From: Scatosoma sp045656625
GTDB lineage: Bacteria; Bacillota; Clostridia; Christensenellales; Borkfalkiaceae
Length of the DNA stretch: 23,318 nt
Assembly: GCA_045656625.1 (NCBI GenBank)
Contig: JAZORL010000137.1
Span: 1-23,318, forward strand
Reading direction: 5' to 3'
The translations under genes and the position numbers were made by a program. Below the pieces are notes generated by a model, which made no database searches, was not told where the DNA came from, and was given only the letters and a program-made list of their open reading frames with translations. Position 1 is the stretch's first letter; each line of letters begins with the position of its first letter. Positions 5,887 to 14,053 of this stretch are shown here, piece by piece.

Positions 5887-6078
5887 ATGGATAACGGAGC
5901 AATGGAAAACTTTTTCGGTCGGTTAAAGATGGAAATGTTTTACGGTGAAAAATTTGAAAGCGTTAACGCTTTCATTGAAAAGTTACACGAATATATTTAT
6001 TACTACAACAACGAGAGAATATCTCGCAAATTAAAAGGAATGAGTCCTGTACAGTACAGAACTCATTCGCAAATTTAA
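5887..6078 (+). pseudogene. IS3-family transposase OrfB, C-terminal fragment
   Basis: The frame reads MDNGAMENFFGRLKMEMFYG, then ESVNAFIEKLHEYIYYYNNE, and ends with the LKGMSPVQYR motif found at the end of IS3-group OrfB proteins. It keeps the final Glu of the DDE catalytic triad (in AMENFFGRLK) but lacks both catalytic Asp residues, so it is inactive. A complete OrfB is about 270-290 aa. There is an in-frame stop at 5872, and the nominal GTG at 5881 lies in the neighbouring glycoside hydrolase fragment, so no real start exists. Confidence 0.85.
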
Positions 6079-6110
6079 TATTTTTTGTCTAAACTTTGGG
6101 GTTCACTTCA
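5887..6110 (+). mobile_element. Right end of an IS3-family insertion sequence
   Basis: This holds the last about 63 codons of an OrfB transposase and the right terminal inverted repeat. The likely terminal repeat at 6086-6110 is TGTCTAAACTTTGGGG followed by TTCACTTCA, the usual form of IS3-group ends. The left end, OrfA and most of OrfB are missing; the break coincides with the glycoside hydrolase fragment. I do not see a target duplication because the left side is gone. Confidence 0.75.
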
Positions 6111-6135
6111 TTGAACTAGTGGTTTTAATTTTTTA

Positions 6136-6240
6136 TTATTTCATCCATTGACCCCAATCGATGACACCATTATCATATCCGCAATAATAGATATACGAGG
6201 TTTTTAGCGATCCATCTGCCGTCAAAGGAATTAAGCTGCT
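6136..6240 (-). pseudogene. Unidentified short coding remnant
   Basis: A minus-strand frame that overlaps the end of the 794-aa gene reads SSLIPLTADGSLKTSYIYY, then CGYDNGVIDWGQWMK and a TAA stop at 6136. Its composition (Gly, Asp, Trp and Tyr rich) looks protein-like, but I do not recognise it. It has no start of its own and is out of frame with the 794-aa gene. It may be the end of a lost gene between the secretion locus and the IS element, or a shifted former C-terminus of the 794-aa protein. Confidence 0.25.
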
Positions 6241-8624
6241 TATTTTTGCAAGCTTTGCTGCAAATTCGGTGCATTTTCCACAGGTTGCACGCGCGGCTTT
6301 TGCGAAACAATCCGCTTACGCTCATTTTCCGAATCAACAACAATAGGCTCTCTATCTTCTTTTTTCAGCTTATCTAACGCCACTTGCTTTTCCGCTTTTA
6401 TCTTATCTTGCATGTTCGTATGTTCACGTGCAAAGGCGTTCTTTTCTTCCTCGAACGAAGGCACGCTATTTGCCTTCTTTTCAATCGATTTGAAAATCTC
6501 TTCCTTGCTCATGCTCTTTGCCATTTTCGCATACTCGCTATTCATGGCAACACGCAAAGAATCTTTTTTATTCAACCCAAGCGCCGCGCGGCAGGAATCG
6601 AGTGCGCCTTTTTCGAGTTTGTACTGCTTACGCCCAAAGATTCTTTGTGATCTCGTGCCAAAATTCTTTTGCAAATGCGCGTCCGCCGCAATCATATAAT
6701 CGAGCAATTCCTTTCTCGAAATATCCCCCTTTTGGAATGCCGCTTGACGATCTGCAAGCGTGTTTTTCACGCGATTGGCTGGCAAGACGTTTGCATTGAG
6801 TCTTTCTTCCTTATTCCACTGCGCAAGAATATTCTTCGCTTGCTCTTTTTGCTTGGACCAAGCTTCTTCGCTCGATTGATTGATTGCCCAAGCGTCCTTT
6901 TCGATCTCTACTGCAAGACTGGAAAGCTGCTCTGCGGAAAAACCGCCAAAGCTGCATTTTTGCACCACTTCCATATTCCGATCGTTGCTATAAACTTCGG
7001 AAACGTACATGGCCGTCTTGAAAAGCTCGTCCACGTCCTTTGCAATCGACGAAAAATCCGTCTTTTTGCCGACGGCGTAGTTCTCCGCCTTCATTTTCGT
7101 GCAAATATCCCTATAACAACGCCCGAACATTTTTTGATATTCGCCGTACGCCGCTTGTTCTTTCTTCGTTTCTCGAATATCGTAGTACTCGGAAGCCTTA
7201 TATTGCCTAAAGGTATCCCCATCCTTTTCAATTACGACACCGCCTTGCGCGGCAGAAAGCGCTTCCTCGAATTCGAGTTTTGCTCTTGCGAATTCCTTAT
7301 CAAGCTTCGCGTTTCTTTCCTTAAAGGAATCTTCGCCTTCTTTTTTATTTTCGTTGCCTTGTAGTTTCTTGCGCTCTTCTTCGAGTTCTTTGATCGTATC
7401 ATTGTACTCTTTATTCGCTTCTTCAATAAAGTCCTTGAAGTATTCCTTCGCGTCGTAGGTTTTTTCTACACCGTTTTCAATCACAACAACGGTGTCCTTT
7501 GATAAGAAAAATTCCTTTTCTTCACGCGCTTCAATCATCAACGCAGACACTTGCTCGATCGACGTGCGTAATTTTTCGGCGTTAATATGCATGCCGTACT
7601 TCTTATTGATTTCTTGGAGCTTATCCTCGAGATATTTGCGCTCTTTACGGCTGCCTATCTCCGTAATTTCTTGCGCGAGCTCGAATTGCGCGAAGAAATC
7701 CCCGACCATTTCCGCCGCGTCGTCCGTGATTTCGGCGTATTGACCAGATTTTTCTTTCTCCGCTTTCTCCTTTTTTGTGGTGGCTTCCAGTTTTTTATAG
7801 CCTTCCACTTCTTTCTTCGAAGGGTTTTCCTTCTCGTTATATTCCATGATCGCGCCTTGGATCTCGTCGGCAATTCGTTCTTCGCTTACCACATTTTGCG
7901 CATGCTCAAGATATTGATTTACGACGAATTCGTCCAAAGACTCAAAATTCTTGCCGCCAACTTCGACCTTCCAAGCAGCCAAGGCATCGTCGATCAATTC
8001 CTTTTCGCGCTCGTCAAACTTGCGCTCCCCGACCCCTTCATCGCGGTAAACTTCCAACGCCAAGGCAAACTCGAGCTTTTCTTCTTGCGACATAAGCCCC
8101 AACGCCGTCTTATCACGCACGAGTTCCGTGACATTACGCATAATCGTTCCAGCCCATGTGGACTTATACTTATTATACGCCGCCGTTTTGCGTTTTTGCA
8201 CTTCGGCTACGTGAATTTCCCGCGAAAGGCATTTCTCGGAAGCCGACTTAATCTCGTTTTGAAGGGTTGCGCGTTCCATAACCCCGAAGGTCATGTTAGA
8301 CAAAACGTCTTCATTTTCCCGAAGTGCGGGAATGAGTGCCATTGCGCACGTTTTCAAGCTTTCGTCCGTTTGCACAAGGCATTTTTGGAAATTCGGCAAT
8401 TTTTTCAACGCATTCGCGTCCACCGCTTCTTTCTCTATCCAACTTTTCAACGTAGCGCGGAAAATCTCACGATATACGTCCAAGAAACTCGATTTTCCTT
8501 CCGTCGCATCCGCTTCCCATGCCGTTTTCAGTTTATTTTCAAGTTCGTCCCTATTCGCAATCGAGAAACCTGCCAAGCTTTCAAGACTCTTGATTGTATT
8601 CAAAAAAATCGTTTTATTAGGCAT
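6240..8624 (-). CDS. Large charged cytoplasmic protein of unknown function, last gene of secretion locus
   Basis: The 794-aa protein has no signal peptide or membrane segment and is very rich in Glu, Lys and Ala. Several stretches have heptad-like coiled-coil character, notably about residues 255-300 (KEVEGYKKLEATTKKEKAEK) and 395-450 (KEYNDTIKELEEERKKLQGN). I recognise no enzymatic motif. I chose the second ATG (MPNKTIFLN) over the one three codons upstream because AAGGA then sits at a normal distance; for the upstream ATG it would touch the start codon. It begins 25 bp after the 434-aa gene, so it is part of the same transcription unit. A role as effector, substrate or cytoplasmic assembly partner of the secretion system is inferred only from position. 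No terminator is visible between its stop and the IS end. Confidence 0.85.
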   Translation of the reverse strand: MPNKTIFLNTIKSLESLAGFSIANRDELENKLKTAWEADATEGKSSFLDVYREIFRATLKSWIEKEAVDANALKKLPNFQKCLVQTDESLKTCAMALIPALRENEDVLSNMTFGVMERATLQNEIKSASEKCLSREIHVAEVQKRKTAAYNKYKSTWAGTIMRNVTELVRDKTALGLMSQEEKLEFALALEVYRDEGVGERKFDEREKELIDDALAAWKVEVGGKNFESLDEFVVNQYLEHAQNVVSEERIADEIQGAIMEYNEKENPSKKEVEGYKKLEATTKKEKAEKEKSGQYAEITDDAAEMVGDFFAQFELAQEITEIGSRKERKYLEDKLQEINKKYGMHINAEKLRTSIEQVSALMIEAREEKEFFLSKDTVVVIENGVEKTYDAKEYFKDFIEEANKEYNDTIKELEEERKKLQGNENKKEGEDSFKERNAKLDKEFARAKLEFEEALSAAQGGVVIEKDGDTFRQYKASEYYDIRETKKEQAAYGEYQKMFGRCYRDICTKMKAENYAVGKKTDFSSIAKDVDELFKTAMYVSEVYSNDRNMEVVQKCSFGGFSAEQLSSLAVEIEKDAWAINQSSEEAWSKQKEQAKNILAQWNKEERLNANVLPANRVKNTLADRQAAFQKGDISRKELLDYMIAADAHLQKNFGTRSQRIFGRKQYKLEKGALDSCRAALGLNKKDSLRVAMNSEYAKMAKSMSKEEIFKSIEKKANSVPSFEEEKNAFAREHTNMQDKIKAEKQVALDKLKKEDREPIVVDSENERKRIVSQKPRVQPVENAPNLQQSLQK

Positions 8625-8649
8625 GCTAACCATCCTTACAACTTAACTT

Positions 8650-9954
8650 CTATTTTTTAAGGTTATGCAAGAAGAAACCGTCCTTGGACGGGGCTTGCGA
8701 AATCCTATTGTTTTCTTGCCCCAATCTATCCGCGTTTTCTTCTAACCACTTTTGTTCTTCCACCGACGCGTGCACTGCCGCCATTTCTTGCAAACGCATT
8801 GCAATTGCCTGCTTTTCCGCATCGCTCAACGAATCGCGAAGCGCAATACGGGCTTGATTTTCATACGAAAGGTATTTCTTTGCCTGTGCGGACGTATCCG
8901 AAACGTCTTCCTTCAAACCCTTTTTCGCGGGGTTTTTCACCCCTTCCACAGCCCCTTCATCCTTTCCGTTCCTAAATACGGGGAAGGGGGCTCTTTCCTT
9001 CTCGCTTTCAAGACTCGTGCCCTTTTCAACGCTCTCGGCAACGTCCTTTTTTTCTTGCGCGTCCTTGGACTCGTTTCCGTCTCGCAGCTCTTTATTTTCC
9101 AAGGGTTTTCCGTCCGATTTTTCTTCTAGGAATATAGGGAAAGGAGAATTCCCTTCTTGCGTTTCTTTCGGGAATGCCGCCGCTATTTCCGAAGGAATTG
9201 CAGTGCTCGGCGTAAGCTTTTCCGCCTTCTTTTCTGGCATTTTATTCTCGTCTTGTACCTGCTTACCTTCTTCGCCTTTTTTCTCGCCCTTTTCAGGCGT
9301 TTTTTCTTGGCTCGTTTCCTTTTGCGTGCTTGGGGCTTTCGCTTTTTCCAAGGGATCAAACGTAAGCTTCTCCCGCTTTACGCCGCTTTGAATCACGTTC
9401 CCTTCGGGGGTATCCATCGGCGCGTGCATTTCTTCAAGCAACAAATCCACGGGCTCTATCCCTTGCGCTTCCGCTTCCGCACAAAGCTCGAAGAAGCTTT
9501 GCAATTCCATTAAAATCGACGTATCGTTAAGAAAGAACGTCTTTCCGCCGCCCGCCGATTCCACGTCCTTAAGCTTGGAAACTTCCATTGCAAATCTTTC
9601 CATTTCCACCGAAATTAGATCTCGCATTTGCGCTTCACTCGTATGGCCCAACATGCGCTTGAGCAAGCGGAATGCGGAGCGTTCTCTCAAAAACGGGAAA
9701 AGAAGAAACAGTTTTTTCAAGAATTTCGCATAGCGTTTTTCCAAACGAAGCTCCAAGGCACAAAGGAAAATCAGCGCGCGAAAACGATAGAAGAAATCGC
9801 CTTGCAAACGCTTGCTGTACGCATATTTTTGCGCTCTTGCCGCAATCTTTTTGGAATACGTACCCTTAGTTTTCCAGCTCGCATACGCCTTCTTCCCTTC
9901 TTCTACGATATACGTGAAATATTCGTCTTTGCGTTGGTCGATTGTAAACGCCAT
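8650..9954 (-). CDS. Unknown protein with long disordered linker, secretion locus
   Basis: The 434-aa protein starts MAFTIDQRKDEYFTYIVEEG. Residues about 45-105 are basic and helical with two hydrophobic runs (FFYRFRALIFLCALELRLEK and YAKFLKKLFLLFPFLRERSA) that could contact the membrane. Residues about 190-370 are a Lys/Glu/Pro-rich disordered linker containing two copies of a PFPxF motif (SPFPIFLEE and APFPVFRNG). A helical C-terminal part (NQARIALRDSLSDAEKQAIA) follows. I know no family with this layout. The start at 9954 is supported by AGGGGAA 6 nt upstream; the longer in-frame start at 10029 would overlap the VirB4 gene and has no support. It begins 34 bp after VirB4 ends. A linker or recruiting protein for the secretion ATPase or channel is possible, but this is inference from position. 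Confidence 0.83.
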   Translation of the reverse strand: MAFTIDQRKDEYFTYIVEEGKKAYASWKTKGTYSKKIAARAQKYAYSKRLQGDFFYRFRALIFLCALELRLEKRYAKFLKKLFLLFPFLRERSAFRLLKRMLGHTSEAQMRDLISVEMERFAMEVSKLKDVESAGGGKTFFLNDTSILMELQSFFELCAEAEAQGIEPVDLLLEEMHAPMDTPEGNVIQSGVKREKLTFDPLEKAKAPSTQKETSQEKTPEKGEKKGEEGKQVQDENKMPEKKAEKLTPSTAIPSEIAAAFPKETQEGNSPFPIFLEEKSDGKPLENKELRDGNESKDAQEKKDVAESVEKGTSLESEKERAPFPVFRNGKDEGAVEGVKNPAKKGLKEDVSDTSAQAKKYLSYENQARIALRDSLSDAEKQAIAMRLQEMAAVHASVEEQKWLEENADRLGQENNRISQAPSKDGFFLHNLKK

Positions 9955-9988
9955 GCAATTTCCCCTACCTTTTTTCTGTTTCGCTACG

Positions 9989-12646
9989 TTATTCGCCAAA
10001 CATGGCGCGCGTTTTGGGTGAAGCCACAATTTCGATATTCGTTCTCGACATAGGCCCCGTGATAATAAACGCCTTACCGCGCTCGTTATTCACGATTTGA
10101 TCTTGTTCGCTCGCATTGATTCTGCCTGCCTTATCGTAAAGGGTGCACAAATCGTCCATATCGTTGGGAGAAAGCGCGAATATGAAGGAATATTGACAAG
10201 CGTTGATAATCGCCGTAGATTTACGGATAATATCCTGCGTGCCGACGAAATCCTTGATATTTTGCGTAATTACGATTTGCATACCGTTATATTTACGGAT
10301 ACGCTTTGCAAGCTGATACATGAAGTCGAGCGCAATTGGATACTTAGGATCGATAAATACGTGCGCTTCGTCGATGGCAACGATAATCTTTCGATTCGTG
10401 CCGTGTTTCAAGTTAAATTCTCTATTTTTGATGATTTCGTTATCCAACCATTTCAAAACGAGCAGCATTTGCGCATTGGCAATTACGCCGTTCTTATTTG
10501 CCAAAAGACTTTGGAAATTGAATACGGTAAAATTTTCTTGAACGGTGAGCGTCGATTCCCCATTCCAAAGGTTGGAGTCCCGCCCGTTGCTCGAGAATTT
10601 CGAGATAAAGTTCGAAAGAATACGCAAATTCGTGACGTCGTAATCAATCGTCGCCGTTTGCAATTTTTCCAAGATTAAATCGTTAAGCTCGTCAAAAATC
10701 GGATAGTCACTCGCCTTTAATTGCGCGAAGTTGGTGTGGAAAGTAATCCCCTTGCGCTTATAAAGCTCAACGATCAAATTATTAAGATATTCCAAAGCTT
10801 GCGTATCAATCCCCGGAAGCACCACTCGGAAATATTCTTCCAAAAATTGCAGGTGCACCGCAAAATTATCCACCTTCGAATCTTCGCCGTCTTCGTCGGC
10901 TTCCAAGGTCGTGATCACATGGAAGGGATTGATTCTGCCTTGCGTTGCCGTACCGACGTCAATCAATCGTCCGCCCAAATTTTCCGCAAGCGCTTTATAT
11001 TCATTTTCAGGATCGAGAATAAAGATTTTGGTGTTTTCCGCCGCAAGCCCCGTCAAAATGGTTTTTGTGGCGTAGGATTTGCCCGAACCGGATTTCCCAA
11101 GAATTACCATATTCGAATTTACACGCTCGTGATTTCTCTTGAAGAAATCCACGATTACGGGATATTCCCCCGACGAGCCGACAATCGTGCCGCCGTCGTC
11201 CATGAGCGTGGATAATACGAAGGGAAAAACCGCCGCCACCGAGCCGGAATGAATCGCGCGGGAGAATTCTTCCATCGTATCATATCTTGAAACGTTGGTG
11301 GAAATCACCGCCTTATTTTGTTTGCAGAAATTATCCACAAACTCAAAGCCCTGCTCGGCAAGAATACGTTTAATCGTCTTCTTCAAATCTCGTGTCTCTT
11401 CTTTTGCCTTTTTGCCCTTATTGTATATCGTGAAATGCAACGTGACCTTAAAGAGCGTTTCGTTATCGTTTTGCAACATTCTCAACACGTCCACGAGCGT
11501 TTCGATATGCGTTTTCTTATCCAAAAGGGAGCTTGCCTTAAAGGATTGCTCCGATTGGCTGGCCAATTCTTGAATGGACCTATCCAGCATTTTGATTGCC
11601 TTGCGCTTTTCGTAGGGCTCTAAGTTCATTACGACCTTCGTCCCTTCGATATTGAACATTTGATAGCCCCAAGCATTGAGCACCGTCAACGGGAAATTGC
11701 GCACCGTATAATGGAAGGTTTCTTCCCCGTCAATAAACGCCGATTTCGTCGTGAAACGAATTTCACTCGGCTTCACCCAAGAAATAATTTCTTCGGGCGC
11801 AAGCTGATCAACGTCGCTTTCGTCAAATTTGTCCGTATAGGTATATTTTAAGAAAACGGCAAGTTCTTTTTCTTTTAGAATCTTCGACGTCATCCCCGCA
11901 TCCAAAAGCGAACTTTCGCCATTCTTCAAGATTTCGTCAATTGCTCTCTTGTCCGCATCGTACACTACCAAATAATAGAAAGGCTTCGTGATTACGTTAT
12001 CCCCACTCATTCGATTGTAAATTTGGATACGATCATCAATAATCTTCGTACGTGCAGACAATTCTTCTTGCGTAAGATTCCCCGCCGCAAAAAGCTTTTC
12101 GATTTGTTTTTGTTTCTCTTGCTCCGCCGCAATATAATCGTCGAGCAAAAGCTTTCTATCAATTTTGACAATCGACGCGCGTGTTTTGCCATTGATAGAG
12201 CGAATGAGCCTACCAAAGTGCGTATCGATAATTTGATCTTGACGGAAACCCGTCAACAAACGAAATTCACGCGGATCGATTTGCAATACACCCGCATAAT
12301 AATCTTCGTAAACGATATAGCTCCCTTCAATGCTCTTAAAAGGAATAAATCGATCTACGTTTGTGTTGGCATTTTGATATTCCGACGAGTACTTCTTCAC
12401 GGAAAATACGTATTTCGCCAAATTCACGAACATCATATAAAAACGCTGTCCGTCAAAGGGCAAAAAGAGCCACGCAAAAACACAGAATAAAAGCGACATC
12501 AAGATAATCTTCGCAATCACCGGAATATTGGTCAAGAACAGCAATACTTCTAAAATAACGCCAATCAAACCGATAATCACGTCTACGATAGAGATATTCT
12601 TAAAAAATTCTACTTTGACTTTTGCCGTCTTAGGAATAATTCTCAT
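9989..12646 (-). CDS. VirB4/TraE-like type IV secretion ATPase with N-terminal PrgI-like membrane region
   Basis: VirB4 proteins are the conserved ATPases that power assembly and transport in type IV secretion systems at the inner face of the membrane. This 885-aa protein has Walker A LGKSGSGKSYAT at about 511-522, the downstream LDPENEYKALAENLGG motif typical of VirB4, Walker B IIVAIDEAHVF at about 756-766 and the VITQNIKDF motif soon after. The first about 75 residues contain two close hydrophobic segments (VDVIIGLIGVILEVLLFLTN and IAKIILMSLLFCVFAWLFLP), as in PrgI/VirB3-like proteins, so this looks like a VirB3-VirB4-type fusion. The ATG has GAGGTG at ideal spacing, overlapping the end of the VirB6-like gene region. 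The overall arrangement matches the VirB4 proteins of Gram-positive and mycoplasma conjugative elements. Confidence 0.93.
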   Translation of the reverse strand: MRIIPKTAKVKVEFFKNISIVDVIIGLIGVILEVLLFLTNIPVIAKIILMSLLFCVFAWLFLPFDGQRFYMMFVNLAKYVFSVKKYSSEYQNANTNVDRFIPFKSIEGSYIVYEDYYAGVLQIDPREFRLLTGFRQDQIIDTHFGRLIRSINGKTRASIVKIDRKLLLDDYIAAEQEKQKQIEKLFAAGNLTQEELSARTKIIDDRIQIYNRMSGDNVITKPFYYLVVYDADKRAIDEILKNGESSLLDAGMTSKILKEKELAVFLKYTYTDKFDESDVDQLAPEEIISWVKPSEIRFTTKSAFIDGEETFHYTVRNFPLTVLNAWGYQMFNIEGTKVVMNLEPYEKRKAIKMLDRSIQELASQSEQSFKASSLLDKKTHIETLVDVLRMLQNDNETLFKVTLHFTIYNKGKKAKEETRDLKKTIKRILAEQGFEFVDNFCKQNKAVISTNVSRYDTMEEFSRAIHSGSVAAVFPFVLSTLMDDGGTIVGSSGEYPVIVDFFKRNHERVNSNMVILGKSGSGKSYATKTILTGLAAENTKIFILDPENEYKALAENLGGRLIDVGTATQGRINPFHVITTLEADEDGEDSKVDNFAVHLQFLEEYFRVVLPGIDTQALEYLNNLIVELYKRKGITFHTNFAQLKASDYPIFDELNDLILEKLQTATIDYDVTNLRILSNFISKFSSNGRDSNLWNGESTLTVQENFTVFNFQSLLANKNGVIANAQMLLVLKWLDNEIIKNREFNLKHGTNRKIIVAIDEAHVFIDPKYPIALDFMYQLAKRIRKYNGMQIVITQNIKDFVGTQDIIRKSTAIINACQYSFIFALSPNDMDDLCTLYDKAGRINASEQDQIVNNERGKAFIITGPMSRTNIEIVASPKTRAMFGE

Positions 12647-12656
12647 AATTCACCTC

Positions 12657-14036
12657 TTATGCATCGTAAAGATCATCGTAGTCCCCGGGCTTACTACCCG
12701 TGTTATTGATGATATTCTTCACCAAAGCGTTGCCCTTGTTTTCGTTCGGTGCTTTATCGTTGGTATTCCCTGCACCCTTGTTATTATCCTGCTTTCCGCC
12801 GTCCGCGCCGCCAAGAATTGCTTCCTTTGCCGTATTTTTCAAATTCGAAGCAATGGGAGAATTGCTATTTTGCGAATCGCTGCCGCCGTCCCCTGCTTGA
12901 ACGTCCTTTCCACCGCTTGCAGCGCCGCCTTTCGAACCGTTCCCATAAGCACGCTGTGCCCAAGACGGCAATATCTTTTGCGCCGCCTTACCCGTGATTT
13001 CTTGCTTCATGGAAGAGCCAATCCCCGTCAAAATACCTGCGCCGGGAATTTTCCCCGCCAAGCCGGTCAAACCGCCAGCAATCGCCGCGTCGCGCAATTC
13101 GTTCGAGCCTGCGCCGCTGGAAATCAAGTTCCCAATCAACGCCATCACTTGCTTCAAGGATACGCCGCCACCTGCAATCAAAAGCAGCTTTATAAGGAAA
13201 TCGATAAACGCGTCCCCCGAGAATACCAAGCTTGGATTCATAACGAGCAAGCAAATCATTGCAAAGATATTAATAGCAAGCATCATACCGTAGCCGGTGA
13301 GAAATTTAATCAAAATCTGCTCTCGCCAGAGCTTAAAACGAGCCCCTTCGTCGAGCACACTCGCCCCGATAGAAAATGGTGCTACTATGTATAATATGGC
13401 AATGGAAATTACACGACTCACGAAATACATCATGGAAACGCCGATGCAGCCGAGAATTACGCCGCCTGCAATCCAAGAAAAAATGAATTCAAATTCACTC
13501 AAATCCATCAAATTCCATACGTCGCTCGTATTTCGCCAGTCCAAAACGTTGCTTGCCAAGAATGCGTCGATTTCTTCTTTTGCAACCCCCGATTCCAGTG
13601 CGAACGCCTTAAACAAGAAGTCGCCCAAAGATGCTTCATCCTGCAACGTAGCCTGGTACATGGCTTCCATAAAGACGTTTCCTGCATTGATAAGCACAAT
13701 CATAATCAAGGGAATGAACAAGAAGGACAAAATACTTTTTATTGCGCGCCCTACGACTTGTGCAGGCGTCCCTTCCGCCTTTTCCTTTGCCAATGTACGC
13801 AAAATGGCGATAATGGAAAAAACGACCACGACAATAAGTCCCAACAAAGCAGCTACGCGAAAGGCAAAACCTATTTCACTGCTCGTGAGAATATACTGCA
13901 TGAAATCCACTTCTTCGCCGTCTACTTTCACAGGCTCAATGCCGCAAAGATAATTGGCGCATTGAATCAAACCATCTATTAGCTTAAACAACGTTTTTGA
14001 TATCTGGTATAAAAAAGTCCAAAACCAATCAAACAT
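12657..14036 (-). CDS. VirB6/TrbL-like polytopic membrane protein
   Basis: The 459-aa protein should form the inner-membrane channel part of the secretion machine. It shows about six hydrophobic segments: near 56-80 (AALLGLIVVVVFSIIAIL), 100-122 (ILSFLFIPLIMIVLINAG), 183-205, 208-232, 245-272 and 283-306. After these come a Gly/Ala-rich segment (GAGILTGIGSSMKQEITGKA) and a long Gly/Asn/Ser-rich, probably disordered tail from about 365 to the end. This layout, with a soluble tail after the membrane core, is typical of VirB6/TrbL proteins in Gram-positive elements (for example the Mbov_0396-type proteins of mycoplasma elements). It lies 10 bp before VirB4 and 17 bp after the lipoprotein gene, with AGGGGT upstream as ribosome site. 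Sequence identity to any named family was not testable here. Confidence 0.85.
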   Translation of the reverse strand: MFDWFWTFLYQISKTLFKLIDGLIQCANYLCGIEPVKVDGEEVDFMQYILTSSEIGFAFRVAALLGLIVVVVFSIIAILRTLAKEKAEGTPAQVVGRAIKSILSFLFIPLIMIVLINAGNVFMEAMYQATLQDEASLGDFLFKAFALESGVAKEEIDAFLASNVLDWRNTSDVWNLMDLSEFEFIFSWIAGGVILGCIGVSMMYFVSRVISIAILYIVAPFSIGASVLDEGARFKLWREQILIKFLTGYGMMLAINIFAMICLLVMNPSLVFSGDAFIDFLIKLLLIAGGGVSLKQVMALIGNLISSGAGSNELRDAAIAGGLTGLAGKIPGAGILTGIGSSMKQEITGKAAQKILPSWAQRAYGNGSKGGAASGGKDVQAGDGGSDSQNSNSPIASNLKNTAKEAILGGADGGKQDNNKGAGNTNDKAPNENKGNALVKNIINNTGSKPGDYDDLYDA

Positions 14037-14053
14037 AAAATAGTACCCCTATT

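Noticed and set aside
7587..8660. 357-codon plus-strand open frame opposite the 794-aa gene
   Set aside because: The composition (Phe, Leu, Arg rich) is what the reverse strand of a Glu/Lys-rich gene gives. No motif or start signal is present.
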